Part shown: in pieces, positions 43,647 to 50,984 of the stretch
How the letters are laid out: every line of letters starts with the position of its first letter
Position numbering within the stretch: the stretch's first letter is position 1
DNA from: a bacterium
Lineage (GTDB): Bacteria; Vulcanimicrobiota; Xenobia; Xenobiales; JADMJV01
NCBI GenBank assembly: GCA_018266105.1
Contig: JAFEBA010000026.1
Span: 52,989-116,988, forward strand
DNA: 64,000 nucleotides
Reading direction: 5' to 3'
Notes under the pieces: generated by a model
Told to the model about the DNA's origin: nothing
The model's database searches: none
Seen by the model: only the letters and a program-made list of their open reading frames with translations
Translations under genes and position numbers: made by a program

Positions 43647-45028
43647 ACCAGGTGCTCCAGAGCTTTGAGGGCCAGGTCCAGGTCGCGGTAGCGCTCTTCG
43701 GGTTTTTTTGCCAGCATTCGTTCCAGAACTTTAGCGAATTTTTCTAGATCGGGTCGCAGCCTCGCCAGAGAGGGAACCGGTTCAGAAAGGTGCTTTACGA
43801 TCAGGGTCACCGGATTTTCATCCTCAAACGGGCGCCGACCAGTCAGCATTTCCCAACACATGACGCCCAGCGAATATTGATCACTGGCCGGATGGGGGAG
43901 ATTGTTGATTTGTTCAGGGGACATATAAGCCGGTGTGCCCAACACCGTGCCTGTAGCGGTGACCTTAGAGGCATCGGTGGCTCTGGCCAGACCGAAATCC
44001 ATGACCTTGATCTGGCCATCCTGAGTCTGCATGACGTTTTCGGGCTTGAGGTCACGGTGCACAACCCCCTTTTGGTGAGCATAGTGCACGGCCTCGAAGA
44101 TAGGCTTCATGAGGCGTAACATTTTTTTAGGAGGGATTCCCTCCTGGTTGATTTCCGCTCGTAAGCTCTGGCCGCGGATCAGCTCCATCACCATATAGTA
44201 ATGGCCGGACTGTTCTCCGGAGATCACCACTTTGACGATATGAGGGTGGTTCAGTTCCTCATAGACCTTGCGTTCAAAGTTGAAGCGATGAACTAGTTCG
44301 GGGTTGTTCCCCATTTCCGCATTCATGATTTTGATGGCGACGGCCTGTTTCTCGTCCAGGGTTTCATCCGGAACAGCTCGGTAGACCCGGGCCATGCCAC
44401 CCAATCCGATCAACTGGAGTATGCGATAGTTGTCCAGAAGAGTTCCGATCAAGGGGTCTTGATTGGCACTGGGTACGACCAGCCCGGTCAGTAGTGAGGC
44501 TTTGCGGGCCGCGGCCCGGGCGGCTTCCTCTCGCTGTCTCAGTCGGTCCAGATAAGTCGGAACGGTAAAGGCCAGACCGGTCGCGGTCAGGCCAAGCAAT
44601 AGAAGCAGGGGTCCTCGCCGGGCCATAAAATCGCGCCAGGCCGCTGTCCGATTCAGGTAGTGAAGTTTGTAGGCACCGCCACCCTGCGGGAGGGCGTTGC
44701 CTCCACCGCTTCTCCAGGCCTTCAGATCGACGCGAATCACTTCGGGCTGGCAGTATTTGTGGAGCAGAATCAGGGTGGTTTCTGTCTGCTCCGCGGGCAA
44801 GTCTCGGGTTACCAGGGGCCCAGAGTCGGCCGGGCCCAAAAGGTCTCCTGGAGGTAGCTTGTAGTCGGCAGGAGCGAAGGCCTGGGCCGGGTTGTTCTGC
44901 GAGGCTGGCTTGCCGTGCACCACCATATAGACGTAGGCACCTGAGGGATCAGTATGCACAAGCATCGCCTCTTTTTTTGCCAGGGCAGGCACGGTCAGCA
45001 GAACCACCAGCATCCAACGAGCAACCAT
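43643..45028 (-). CDS. transmembrane Ser/Thr protein kinase heading the pilin operon
   Basis: About 461 residues from ATG 45028, preferred over the longer frame because a signal/anchor helix begins there (MVARWMLVVLLTVPALA). An extracytoplasmic beta domain (~20-135, PEGA-like AMLVHTDPSGAYVYM) precedes a second helix (RRGPLLLLLGLTATGLAF). A complete Hanks-type kinase follows: LIGLGGMARVYRA, AIKI, VVHRDLKPENVMQ, KVMDFGLARA, LGTPAYMSPEQ. All catalytic residues are present. It shares 4-nt overlapping ends with the prepilin genes, so kinase signalling is probably tied to pilus assembly or secretion. It is divergent from the GspF gene. Confidence 0.88.
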   Translation of the reverse strand: MVARWMLVVLLTVPALAKKEAMLVHTDPSGAYVYMVVHGKPASQNNPAQAFAPADYKLPPGDLLGPADSGPLVTRDLPAEQTETTLILLHKYCQPEVIRVDLKAWRSGGGNALPQGGGAYKLHYLNRTAAWRDFMARRGPLLLLLGLTATGLAFTVPTYLDRLRQREEAARAAARKASLLTGLVVPSANQDPLIGTLLDNYRILQLIGLGGMARVYRAVPDETLDEKQAVAIKIMNAEMGNNPELVHRFNFERKVYEELNHPHIVKVVISGEQSGHYYMVMELIRGQSLRAEINQEGIPPKKMLRLMKPIFEAVHYAHQKGVVHRDLKPENVMQTQDGQIKVMDFGLARATDASKVTATGTVLGTPAYMSPEQINNLPHPASDQYSLGVMCWEMLTGRRPFEDENPVTLIVKHLSEPVPSLARLRPDLEKFAKVLERMLAKKPEERYRDLDLALKALEHLV

Positions 45029-45094
45029 GAGTGTAGGTGCTTTCGCCCTCAAGTTGAACTTCCCCAGCGGAACGGCAGATTTCTTAGGATGAAC

Positions 45095-46159
45095 ATGTTT
45101 ACCCGTTGGAGGATGAAAAGATCGGTTTCGGGAGCCGATCTTTCTCTCTTTTTTCGCAGCCTGTCCGCCATGCTCGGTTCGGGAGTCGGGCTGGATCGAG
45201 CTCTGGCGATGATGGCCGAGCAGCAGTCCAACCCGACCGTGAGTCGGGCCTGCCAGGAGTTGGCCGACAAGGTGAGCGCGGGCCGCTACCTCTCCAATGC
45301 AATGTCTCAACAAAACTGGCTGTTCAACCAGATGCATGTCCGCATGGTGGCGGTCGGTGAAAAGACCGGGCAGCTCCATCTCAGTCTCGGTCGACTGGCC
45401 GATTTGCAGGAACGTCAGTTGCAGATCGAGATGAAGGTGCGAGCTTTGCTGACGGTCCCGCTGCTGGTTTGCGGCTTCTGTCTGCTGATGGTTACCGTGG
45501 CTCCGCCTCTGCTCTTTCGCTCACTGCTGAAAATGCTGATCGAGAACGGCGCTGAAATGCCGCTGCCGACCCGGCTGCTGATTTTTTTCAGCGACGCCAT
45601 TCGAAATCCGTTGAGCTATGTGTTGGCCACCGTATTCGGAGGTCTCTTCTTGATCTGGGCCAGCACCCAGTGGAAGGATCCGGCGGCCCGTCTGGGCTGG
45701 GTCCGCCGCTTTCAGGCGCTACCCCTGGTCGGGCCGATTCTCAGGTTGATCTCGCTGACTCGCTTCACCCAGACGCTGTTCATTCTCAATCAGGTCGGCG
45801 TGCCCGTTTTGCAATGCCTGGATTACGCCAGTGCCGCGACAGCGGACCTAAGCTTGATCGAGGACGTCAAAGGGGTGATGGAGCGCGTGCGTGAGGGCGA
45901 GTTGATCGGAGTCTCGCTACAACAGTCAGGGGGCTTCCCCGGCACTTTTTGTCAGGCCGTTTCGGCTGGCGAGGAGAGCGGCAAGTTGGGCGACATGCTT
46001 GAATCGATGGCCCGGATGTATCAGGTGGACCTGGAGCATGGACTGGAGGTGCTGACCAAGTCGCTTGAGCCTTTGATGCTGGGCTTCGTGGGCTGCATTG
46101 TAGCCTTTACCGTGGTTGCCACCATGCTGCCCATGTTGAAGGTGATGGATTCGCTTTAG
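45095..46159 (+). CDS. GspF/PilC-family inner-membrane assembly protein
   Basis: About 354 residues. ATG 45095 has AGG 6-8 nt upstream; ATG 45089 is an alternative. Two GspF domains are visible: SLFFRSLSAMLGSGVGLDRAL ... VAVGEKTGQL and FTQTLFILNQVGVPVLQCLD ... AVSAGEESGKLGDML. Three membrane helices follow the family layout. This is the platform protein of type II secretion and type IV pili that couples to the assembly ATPase. No GspE/PilB, PilQ or PilD gene is present in the window. Confidence 0.9.
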   Translation: MFTRWRMKRSVSGADLSLFFRSLSAMLGSGVGLDRALAMMAEQQSNPTVSRACQELADKVSAGRYLSNAMSQQNWLFNQMHVRMVAVGEKTGQLHLSLGRLADLQERQLQIEMKVRALLTVPLLVCGFCLLMVTVAPPLLFRSLLKMLIENGAEMPLPTRLLIFFSDAIRNPLSYVLATVFGGLFLIWASTQWKDPAARLGWVRRFQALPLVGPILRLISLTRFTQTLFILNQVGVPVLQCLDYASAATADLSLIEDVKGVMERVREGELIGVSLQQSGGFPGTFCQAVSAGEESGKLGDMLESMARMYQVDLEHGLEVLTKSLEPLMLGFVGCIVAFTVVATMLPMLKVMDSL

Positions 46160-46617
46160 GGCCGCTTCAGCGAAGTTTGCCAACTGACCCGTTTCCCATC
46201 CACTCTCCAACAGCCATGCTGAGGGGAGGCCAGCACAAATTCCAATTGATTTGAGCCAGGGTCGAGGTCGATTTCCTTGAGGTAAAAGTCTGGACCGTAG
46301 ATTCGATTGCGTTTGCGTCCGTTGACGTAAAGGTGAACGTAGCCGTAGGCCAGCTTATGGCCCTTGGTGGAAGTGGTTCGGTCGCCCAACTGATGGGTGT
46401 CAAAAATCCAGTTGCTGGTCAGTAGATGCAGATTGAAACCCACCTTGGCGTCCGCGCTGATTTTCACGCTTTTGATGGCCGGCCTGGGCCACTCCGCGGG
46501 CAGGTCGAAGTCGCGCTTTTCATAGCCGCCTTGATAACGCGATTTATCGCGCTTTTCGGGTTCAGCCCAGGTGGGAGCGATGAGCAACAAGGCCAGCGCC
46601 AGACAGCATCGTTTCAT
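46156..46617 (-). CDS. secreted beta-sandwich protein, function unknown
   Basis: A 153-residue protein with a signal peptide (MKRCCLALALLLIAPTWAEP). The C-terminal ~75 residues (YGYVHLYVNGRKRNRIYG, LDPGSNQLEFVLASPQHG) have the strand pattern of small cupredoxin-like domains that bind ligands by His. I cannot assign a family with certainty. It overlaps the GspF gene tail-to-tail by 4 nt and lies 9 nt downstream of the glycine-zipper His6 gene on the same strand. Confidence 0.65.
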   Translation of the reverse strand: MKRCCLALALLLIAPTWAEPEKRDKSRYQGGYEKRDFDLPAEWPRPAIKSVKISADAKVGFNLHLLTSNWIFDTHQLGDRTTSTKGHKLAYGYVHLYVNGRKRNRIYGPDFYLKEIDLDPGSNQLEFVLASPQHGCWRVDGKRVSWQTSLKRP

Positions 46618-46626
46618 CCTGAGCCC

Positions 46627-47619
46627 TTAATGATGATGGTGGTGATGACCTTTCTCGCCGGGATGCTTCTTCTGCTCCCAGAAGAGTTCAATCAGCTCCA
46701 GGGATTCCACCGCCCCGCCCACCAGCAAGCCGCTCACCTGAAAATCCGAGTTGATGAAGCCGCGCAGGCCTTCCTTTAGAAACTGGCTGGGGAAGGCGCC
46801 GAGGCCGTTGGCGATGTCTTCATTGACTTTGCCTTCTGGGACGCCCATTTTTTCCAGCCCGGCTACCAGCGCACGCCCACTGTCGTTGGCCACATTGCGG
46901 AAAGCTTGCGAGAAACGAGGGCCAAAGAGCGGACCGACGGCACCCGCGGCTGCCGAGAGTCCGATGGTCAGCGCCATTCCTCCCGGAGCCATTCCCATGG
47001 CCGACAGGCCCGCCCCCAGAGCCGCACCCGTGGCCGCCCCCACCAACGACTGCACAGCCGGAGACTTGTTTTCCAGGCTGGCTCCCACGCCGGAGGCCAC
47101 GGCCCCGGCGATTTTGGAAGTACCGGGTAAGAAGAGACCGGTGATCAGCGTGGCGTTGCCTGAGGCGTCACGGACTCGCGCGGCCTTATCCCCTCGGAAA
47201 GCCTGCACACCGCCCAACATGCCGGCGCCTACCACGGCCGCGCCCGCTACCGGGTGACCCATGGCAACTCCTAGACCGGCGGCGATGCCAGCACCGGTGG
47301 CAGCTCCCGCAGCGAAGGTCAAAACTCTTGAATGTGTGTGGCGGCTCACGGCGGTGGCGGCCAGCGAGGCACCGGCCGCAATGCCGATGCCTTGCATTCC
47401 CATAAAGGCGAATCCGGCCGGGACGGCATGGAACATGGGTTGAATGTAGCTGTTCTGCTCCAGGTCACCAGAAGTGCCTTCGCGAGGTTTGGTGTACTCG
47501 TCCAACCAGTCTACGGCGGCGCTCAGGGGCCCGCGCTCTGGCTCAGGGGGCGTATTCTCCGGGGCCTTTTTCAGGCTGGTGACCGGCACTTGTGCTTGCG
47601 TGTGACATTGGACCTTCAA
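46627..47619 (-). CDS. glycine-zipper membrane protein with natural C-terminal hexahistidine
   Basis: A 330-residue protein. Its leader is polar and proline-rich (MKVQCHTQAQVPVTSLKKAP, then PENTPP, the motif shared with the 4760 protein). Residues ~60-250 contain long Gly/Ala stretches with GxxxG spacing (GAATGAGIAAGLGVAMGHP, GAALGAGLSAMGMAPGG). A helical region follows, and the chain ends EKGHHHHHH; the six His codons at 46630-46647 are mixed CAT/CAC. A genomic His tail may bind Ni, Zn or Cu. No signal peptide is evident. Function unknown; compare the 4760 and 48469 proteins. Confidence 0.75.
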   Translation of the reverse strand: MKVQCHTQAQVPVTSLKKAPENTPPEPERGPLSAAVDWLDEYTKPREGTSGDLEQNSYIQPMFHAVPAGFAFMGMQGIGIAAGASLAATAVSRHTHSRVLTFAAGAATGAGIAAGLGVAMGHPVAGAAVVGAGMLGGVQAFRGDKAARVRDASGNATLITGLFLPGTSKIAGAVASGVGASLENKSPAVQSLVGAATGAALGAGLSAMGMAPGGMALTIGLSAAAGAVGPLFGPRFSQAFRNVANDSGRALVAGLEKMGVPEGKVNEDIANGLGAFPSQFLKEGLRGFINSDFQVSGLLVGGAVESLELIELFWEQKKHPGEKGHHHHHH

Positions 47620-47690
47620 GGGGGGTCTCTTTCTGTCGCTCCGAAATCAGAATAGGAGTCCGCTCTGAAAGAAGACTGAACTGTAACCGG

Positions 47691-48383
47691 TCAGGGCCAG
47701 CGGGCGCCGCAGAAAGCGCAGTAGCGTCCAAATTCCCATTCTCGAATGTTGTCGTGCTGGCAGCGCACGCGCGCCTCTGCCTGGGCGACCTGGCTGGGAA
47801 ACCGGCCGCGCAAATTTTCGAGCAAGGGAAGTTGATGATGGACGCAGTGTTCCAGGCTGCGATCACACGGTTGGGCACCGTTCTCCAGTAGAAGTTCGGC
47901 GCTGGCCTGGTGGTCTTCGGTCAGGGCCAGATCCAAGGCCTCATCAAGACTTTTCACGCCGGGCTGTTTCAGCAGCCTGGCTACGATCTCTGGATAGGCC
48001 AGGGCGCACTGCAGGGCGATCTCTTGAGCCCGAGGAGTGGCGCGATTGAGTTCCAGCATTCTGGCCACGAAGTCAGCCAGACCGTTGGAGGCCGCCAGCC
48101 TCAGCAGCTTGTCCGGTGAGACCGGATTCTCGGGCAGCAGGTCCGCTACTGCCTCGCTGATGGGATTTTGTAGCCTTTTACTGGGAGCTCGATCGACTGC
48201 TGCGAGCAGTCGCAAGGCCGCTCTTTCCTGGCCGGCCTTCAAAGCCCGGTAGAGGGGGGTATAGCCGCCCAGGTCTCCGTCGTTAGGATTCGCCCCGCTG
48301 TTCAGAAGACGCTCAATTTCGGGCAGGTCGCCCTGGTGCGCCGCCCGGTCGAGAGCGGTCCAACCTCGATAATCTCGCTCCAT
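47691..48383 (-). CDS. ankyrin-repeat protein with C-terminal zinc-ribbon-like end
   Basis: A 230-residue soluble protein. The N-terminal part has clear ankyrin repeats (GWTALDRAAHQGDLPEIERL, GYTPLYRALKAGQERAALRL), and weaker repeats continue to about residue 185 (ALDLALTEDHQASAELLLEN). The last ~25 residues (CQHDNIREWEFGRYCAFCGA) offer Cys/His ligands for one zinc. It is a likely protein-binding adaptor. It is divergent from the glycine-zipper gene at 48469 across an 85-nt gap. Confidence 0.8.
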   Translation of the reverse strand: MERDYRGWTALDRAAHQGDLPEIERLLNSGANPNDGDLGGYTPLYRALKAGQERAALRLLAAVDRAPSKRLQNPISEAVADLLPENPVSPDKLLRLAASNGLADFVARMLELNRATPRAQEIALQCALAYPEIVARLLKQPGVKSLDEALDLALTEDHQASAELLLENGAQPCDRSLEHCVHHQLPLLENLRGRFPSQVAQAEARVRCQHDNIREWEFGRYCAFCGARWP

Positions 48384-48468
48384 GTCGTGAGTCTAACTTA
48401 CGTTCAGGCAAGTTTCAGTGTCCTGGTGCACAGTAGAAGCAGATAGAGATAGACAGTGGGAGCACACC

Positions 48469-49011
48469 ATGCAAATTCAGAGTCAGAACCAACCTCAATT
48501 TCCGCGCACTTTACCCCAGGCCGACAAAGCACCCCAGCCGCCCGAAGCCCCGAAGGATCAGATGATTCCCTCACCGCCTGAAGAGAAAGGCTTGAACTGG
48601 GGTAAGATCGCCCGAGGCGCACTGATTGGCGCCGGCGTAGGCGCAGTGGGCGCGGGCGCCGGTCACGCCGCCCAGGCGATGGGAATGCACATGGGACCGG
48701 TCGCCGCAGGTGCCACCGCCCTGGGTGTGGCCGGTGGAGCTCACGGAGTCGCGGCCGGAGCCAAAGACCTGCTCAATACGCCAACGGGCGCATTCTTGTT
48801 GTTGGCCGGACTGCTCTTTCCGCCAGCTCTCCTGCTGGTGGCCGCCGAACCGGCCGGGCGCGGCATTGCCCAGGGCCTGGGTGGAGCCGCCGCAGGCGCG
48901 ACGCTGGGCTGGATGGGTAGCCAGGGACCGGTCGGTTTGGCGCTGGCCGTTGCCACCGGCGCGGCTGCCGGAGCCACCACCGAATGGATCAAGCAGTCGG
49001 GTAGCCACTGA
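48469..49011 (+). CDS. glycine-zipper membrane protein with proline-rich leader
   Basis: About 180 residues from ATG 48469 with TGGGAG upstream. The leader MQIQSQNQPQFPRTLPQADK is polar and proline-rich and resembles the MQITRNQQPVQLPR start of the 4760 protein. The rest is Gly/Ala helices (GALIGAGVGAVGAGAGHAAQ, AAGATLGWMGSQGPVG). The domain between LLLAGLLFPPALLLV is fully hydrophobic. No Sec signal. It ends 5 nt before the tandem methyltransferase start. Confidence 0.72.
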   Translation: MQIQSQNQPQFPRTLPQADKAPQPPEAPKDQMIPSPPEEKGLNWGKIARGALIGAGVGAVGAGAGHAAQAMGMHMGPVAAGATALGVAGGAHGVAAGAKDLLNTPTGAFLLLAGLLFPPALLLVAAEPAGRGIAQGLGGAAAGATLGWMGSQGPVGLALAVATGAAAGATTEWIKQSGSH

Positions 49012-49016
49012 GCCAG

Positions 49017-50915
49017 TTGTGGGCTGAGCTTTGCCAGCAACTGCGCAGGGATGGCTTCCATGAGGTCAATGCTCGCCGCTTGCTCGGCCTGCCTGAACTG
49101 GTGCGCCAGCCTTGTTTCCTTTGTGAGGAGGCAAGTCCGGCTGCGGCCTGGGTCAATTTCTGGTTGGTAGGTCAGGCTCAGGCACGCGAGGGCTGCTGGG
49201 TTGATGCCCTGCTTGAGCTGGGGTTGCTGGAAGTTATCGATGGTCTGATCCGCTCCAAGGTGACCCTGACACCCTGTGAGGATGTCTTCTTGCTGGCCGA
49301 CCCGGAGCTCCAGCCCGATAGTCGCACCTATGCTCTGGCCCGGCTCGGGCCGCGCCGGCCGGCCCTGCACCTCAACTGTGGCGCTGGCTTGCTGCCCTTG
49401 CTTTGGGGAGGCCCTTGTCAGGATGCAAATCCCCGAGCTCTGGCTTTCGCGGAATTGAATGCGCGCTTGAACGGGCGGCCCTTTCAGCCTCAAATTCCCT
49501 GCGATACAGTCACTCTGCGTTTGCCCATGAAGCGCCCGCCTCGCGGCCAGGCTCCCCATAATCCCGATCTGGCTGCCTACCTGGAGGACTTACCGGCCGG
49601 CGCCACCCTGGTGGTGGCCTGCAGTCTGGTGGGTCCAGTGAAGCTTCCGGGCTACCAGGTGGAGCAGCTCGATTACGCCCGCTCCGGCCTGACCGACTAC
49701 GCGGCTTCGCTGGTGGACCGGTCTCGGCTTCTGGAGGCTTTCGGCCCCGAAAGTGGCGAGCAGGCCTATCGGCTGGAAGTGGATCAGATTCTGCAAGCCT
49801 GTCGGGGCATTGCCGAGGTGACCGATAGTGTCTTGCTGATCAAAAGATGCGGCGATTCTCATCGGATTCGGAAAATTGCTTATCCCCTGGCTGAGCCCGA
49901 GGTCAGGTCGGCCTGGCCCGAAGAAAAGCCATCCTTCGGCTGCCCTTATAACGAAGAAAATCTGCGTCAACTCCTGGATCTGCCTGAGGTTCTGTATACT
50001 GCCGAGCAGATTCCTGGCCTGCTTTTTCGTCTCCGCCAGGAGTCTTCTGAACTTGCACGTCAGGCCGAATACTGGTTGATGCAGCAGCCTCGACGGGGTC
50101 GGCGGGCTCGGGCCATGTTGTTGCCTTGTCTCGGGCATCTGTTCTTTGTCGATCCGATGTTCGCTCAGCGTCCTGACCAGATCTACTGGTTAGGTCCGGA
50201 TTCGCTGGCGCTGGCGCGCTGTGTCCCTCGGCGTCCCCGCCAGCGTAGCCTGGATCTTTGTACCGGTTCGGGGGTTCAGGCTGTCCTGAATGCCGGCCAC
50301 TGTCGGCAAAACCTGGCCGTCGACATCAATCCGCGGGCGGTGGCCCGAGCCCGCTTGAATGCTCGCGTGAACGGAGTCAAACTGGCGGTTTTGCAGGGTT
50401 CGCTTTTTGACCCGGTGGAGCCGGGTCGCTTCGACTTGATTACAGCCAATCCGCCCTTTGTTCCCACCCCTGACGGCGACCTGCAGCTCTTTCGACCGGG
50501 TGGAGAAAGTGGAGAAGAGATTATAGCCGAGATCGTCCAGGCTCTACCTGAGCGTCTGGACGAAGGTGGACTGCTGGCGCTGGTCAGCCAGTGCCCCATC
50601 ATGTCCAACAGCCAGCCCCTGGAGCGAATGAGTTCCTGGCTGGGGGCTCAGCGGGGCTGGGGACTGGCTCAACTACGTTTCGCCAGACTGGACCGGGCCG
50701 GGCTGATTGCCAGCCACACCAGTCAGGCACAAGACTTTGAGCGCTGGTGGGAAAGTTATCGACGTCTGGGCATTCAGGGGGCCCATCTGGCTGTTACTCT
50801 GGTAGGACGGCTGCCTGACCGCCACCCCGGCTTCCAACGTAGCCTGGATTTGCGAATGCCCGACTTTTCAATTTCCAGCGCGGTGGGGGAGTTCTGGGAT
50901 GCTTTAAGCACCTGA
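49017..50915 (+). CDS. tandem methyltransferase, one active (NPPF) and one degenerate copy
   Basis: A 632-residue protein from TTG 49017 (no strong ribosome site, so the start is uncertain). It contains two copies of the same block. The second is complete: motif I SLDLCTGSGVQAVLNAG (~411-427), AVDINPRAVARARLNARVNG, and FDLITANPPFVP (NPPF 478-481), typical of N5-glutamine/amino-group methyltransferases such as HemK/PrmC. The first is recognisable (LHLNCGAGLLPLLW, ANPRALAFAELNARLNG) but lacks an NPPY-type motif and is probably structural. A helical N-terminal domain precedes each. The substrate is unknown. Confidence 0.8.
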   Translation: MWAELCQQLRRDGFHEVNARRLLGLPELVRQPCFLCEEASPAAAWVNFWLVGQAQAREGCWVDALLELGLLEVIDGLIRSKVTLTPCEDVFLLADPELQPDSRTYALARLGPRRPALHLNCGAGLLPLLWGGPCQDANPRALAFAELNARLNGRPFQPQIPCDTVTLRLPMKRPPRGQAPHNPDLAAYLEDLPAGATLVVACSLVGPVKLPGYQVEQLDYARSGLTDYAASLVDRSRLLEAFGPESGEQAYRLEVDQILQACRGIAEVTDSVLLIKRCGDSHRIRKIAYPLAEPEVRSAWPEEKPSFGCPYNEENLRQLLDLPEVLYTAEQIPGLLFRLRQESSELARQAEYWLMQQPRRGRRARAMLLPCLGHLFFVDPMFAQRPDQIYWLGPDSLALARCVPRRPRQRSLDLCTGSGVQAVLNAGHCRQNLAVDINPRAVARARLNARVNGVKLAVLQGSLFDPVEPGRFDLITANPPFVPTPDGDLQLFRPGGESGEEIIAEIVQALPERLDEGGLLALVSQCPIMSNSQPLERMSSWLGAQRGWGLAQLRFARLDRAGLIASHTSQAQDFERWWESYRRLGIQGAHLAVTLVGRLPDRHPGFQRSLDLRMPDFSISSAVGEFWDALST

Positions 50916-50984
50916 CCAAGGGATGGGCTGCATAGCCCGGTCGCCTGCGAGGTTCCAAACAACTTTGCCCCGAAGGTGGCGGCC

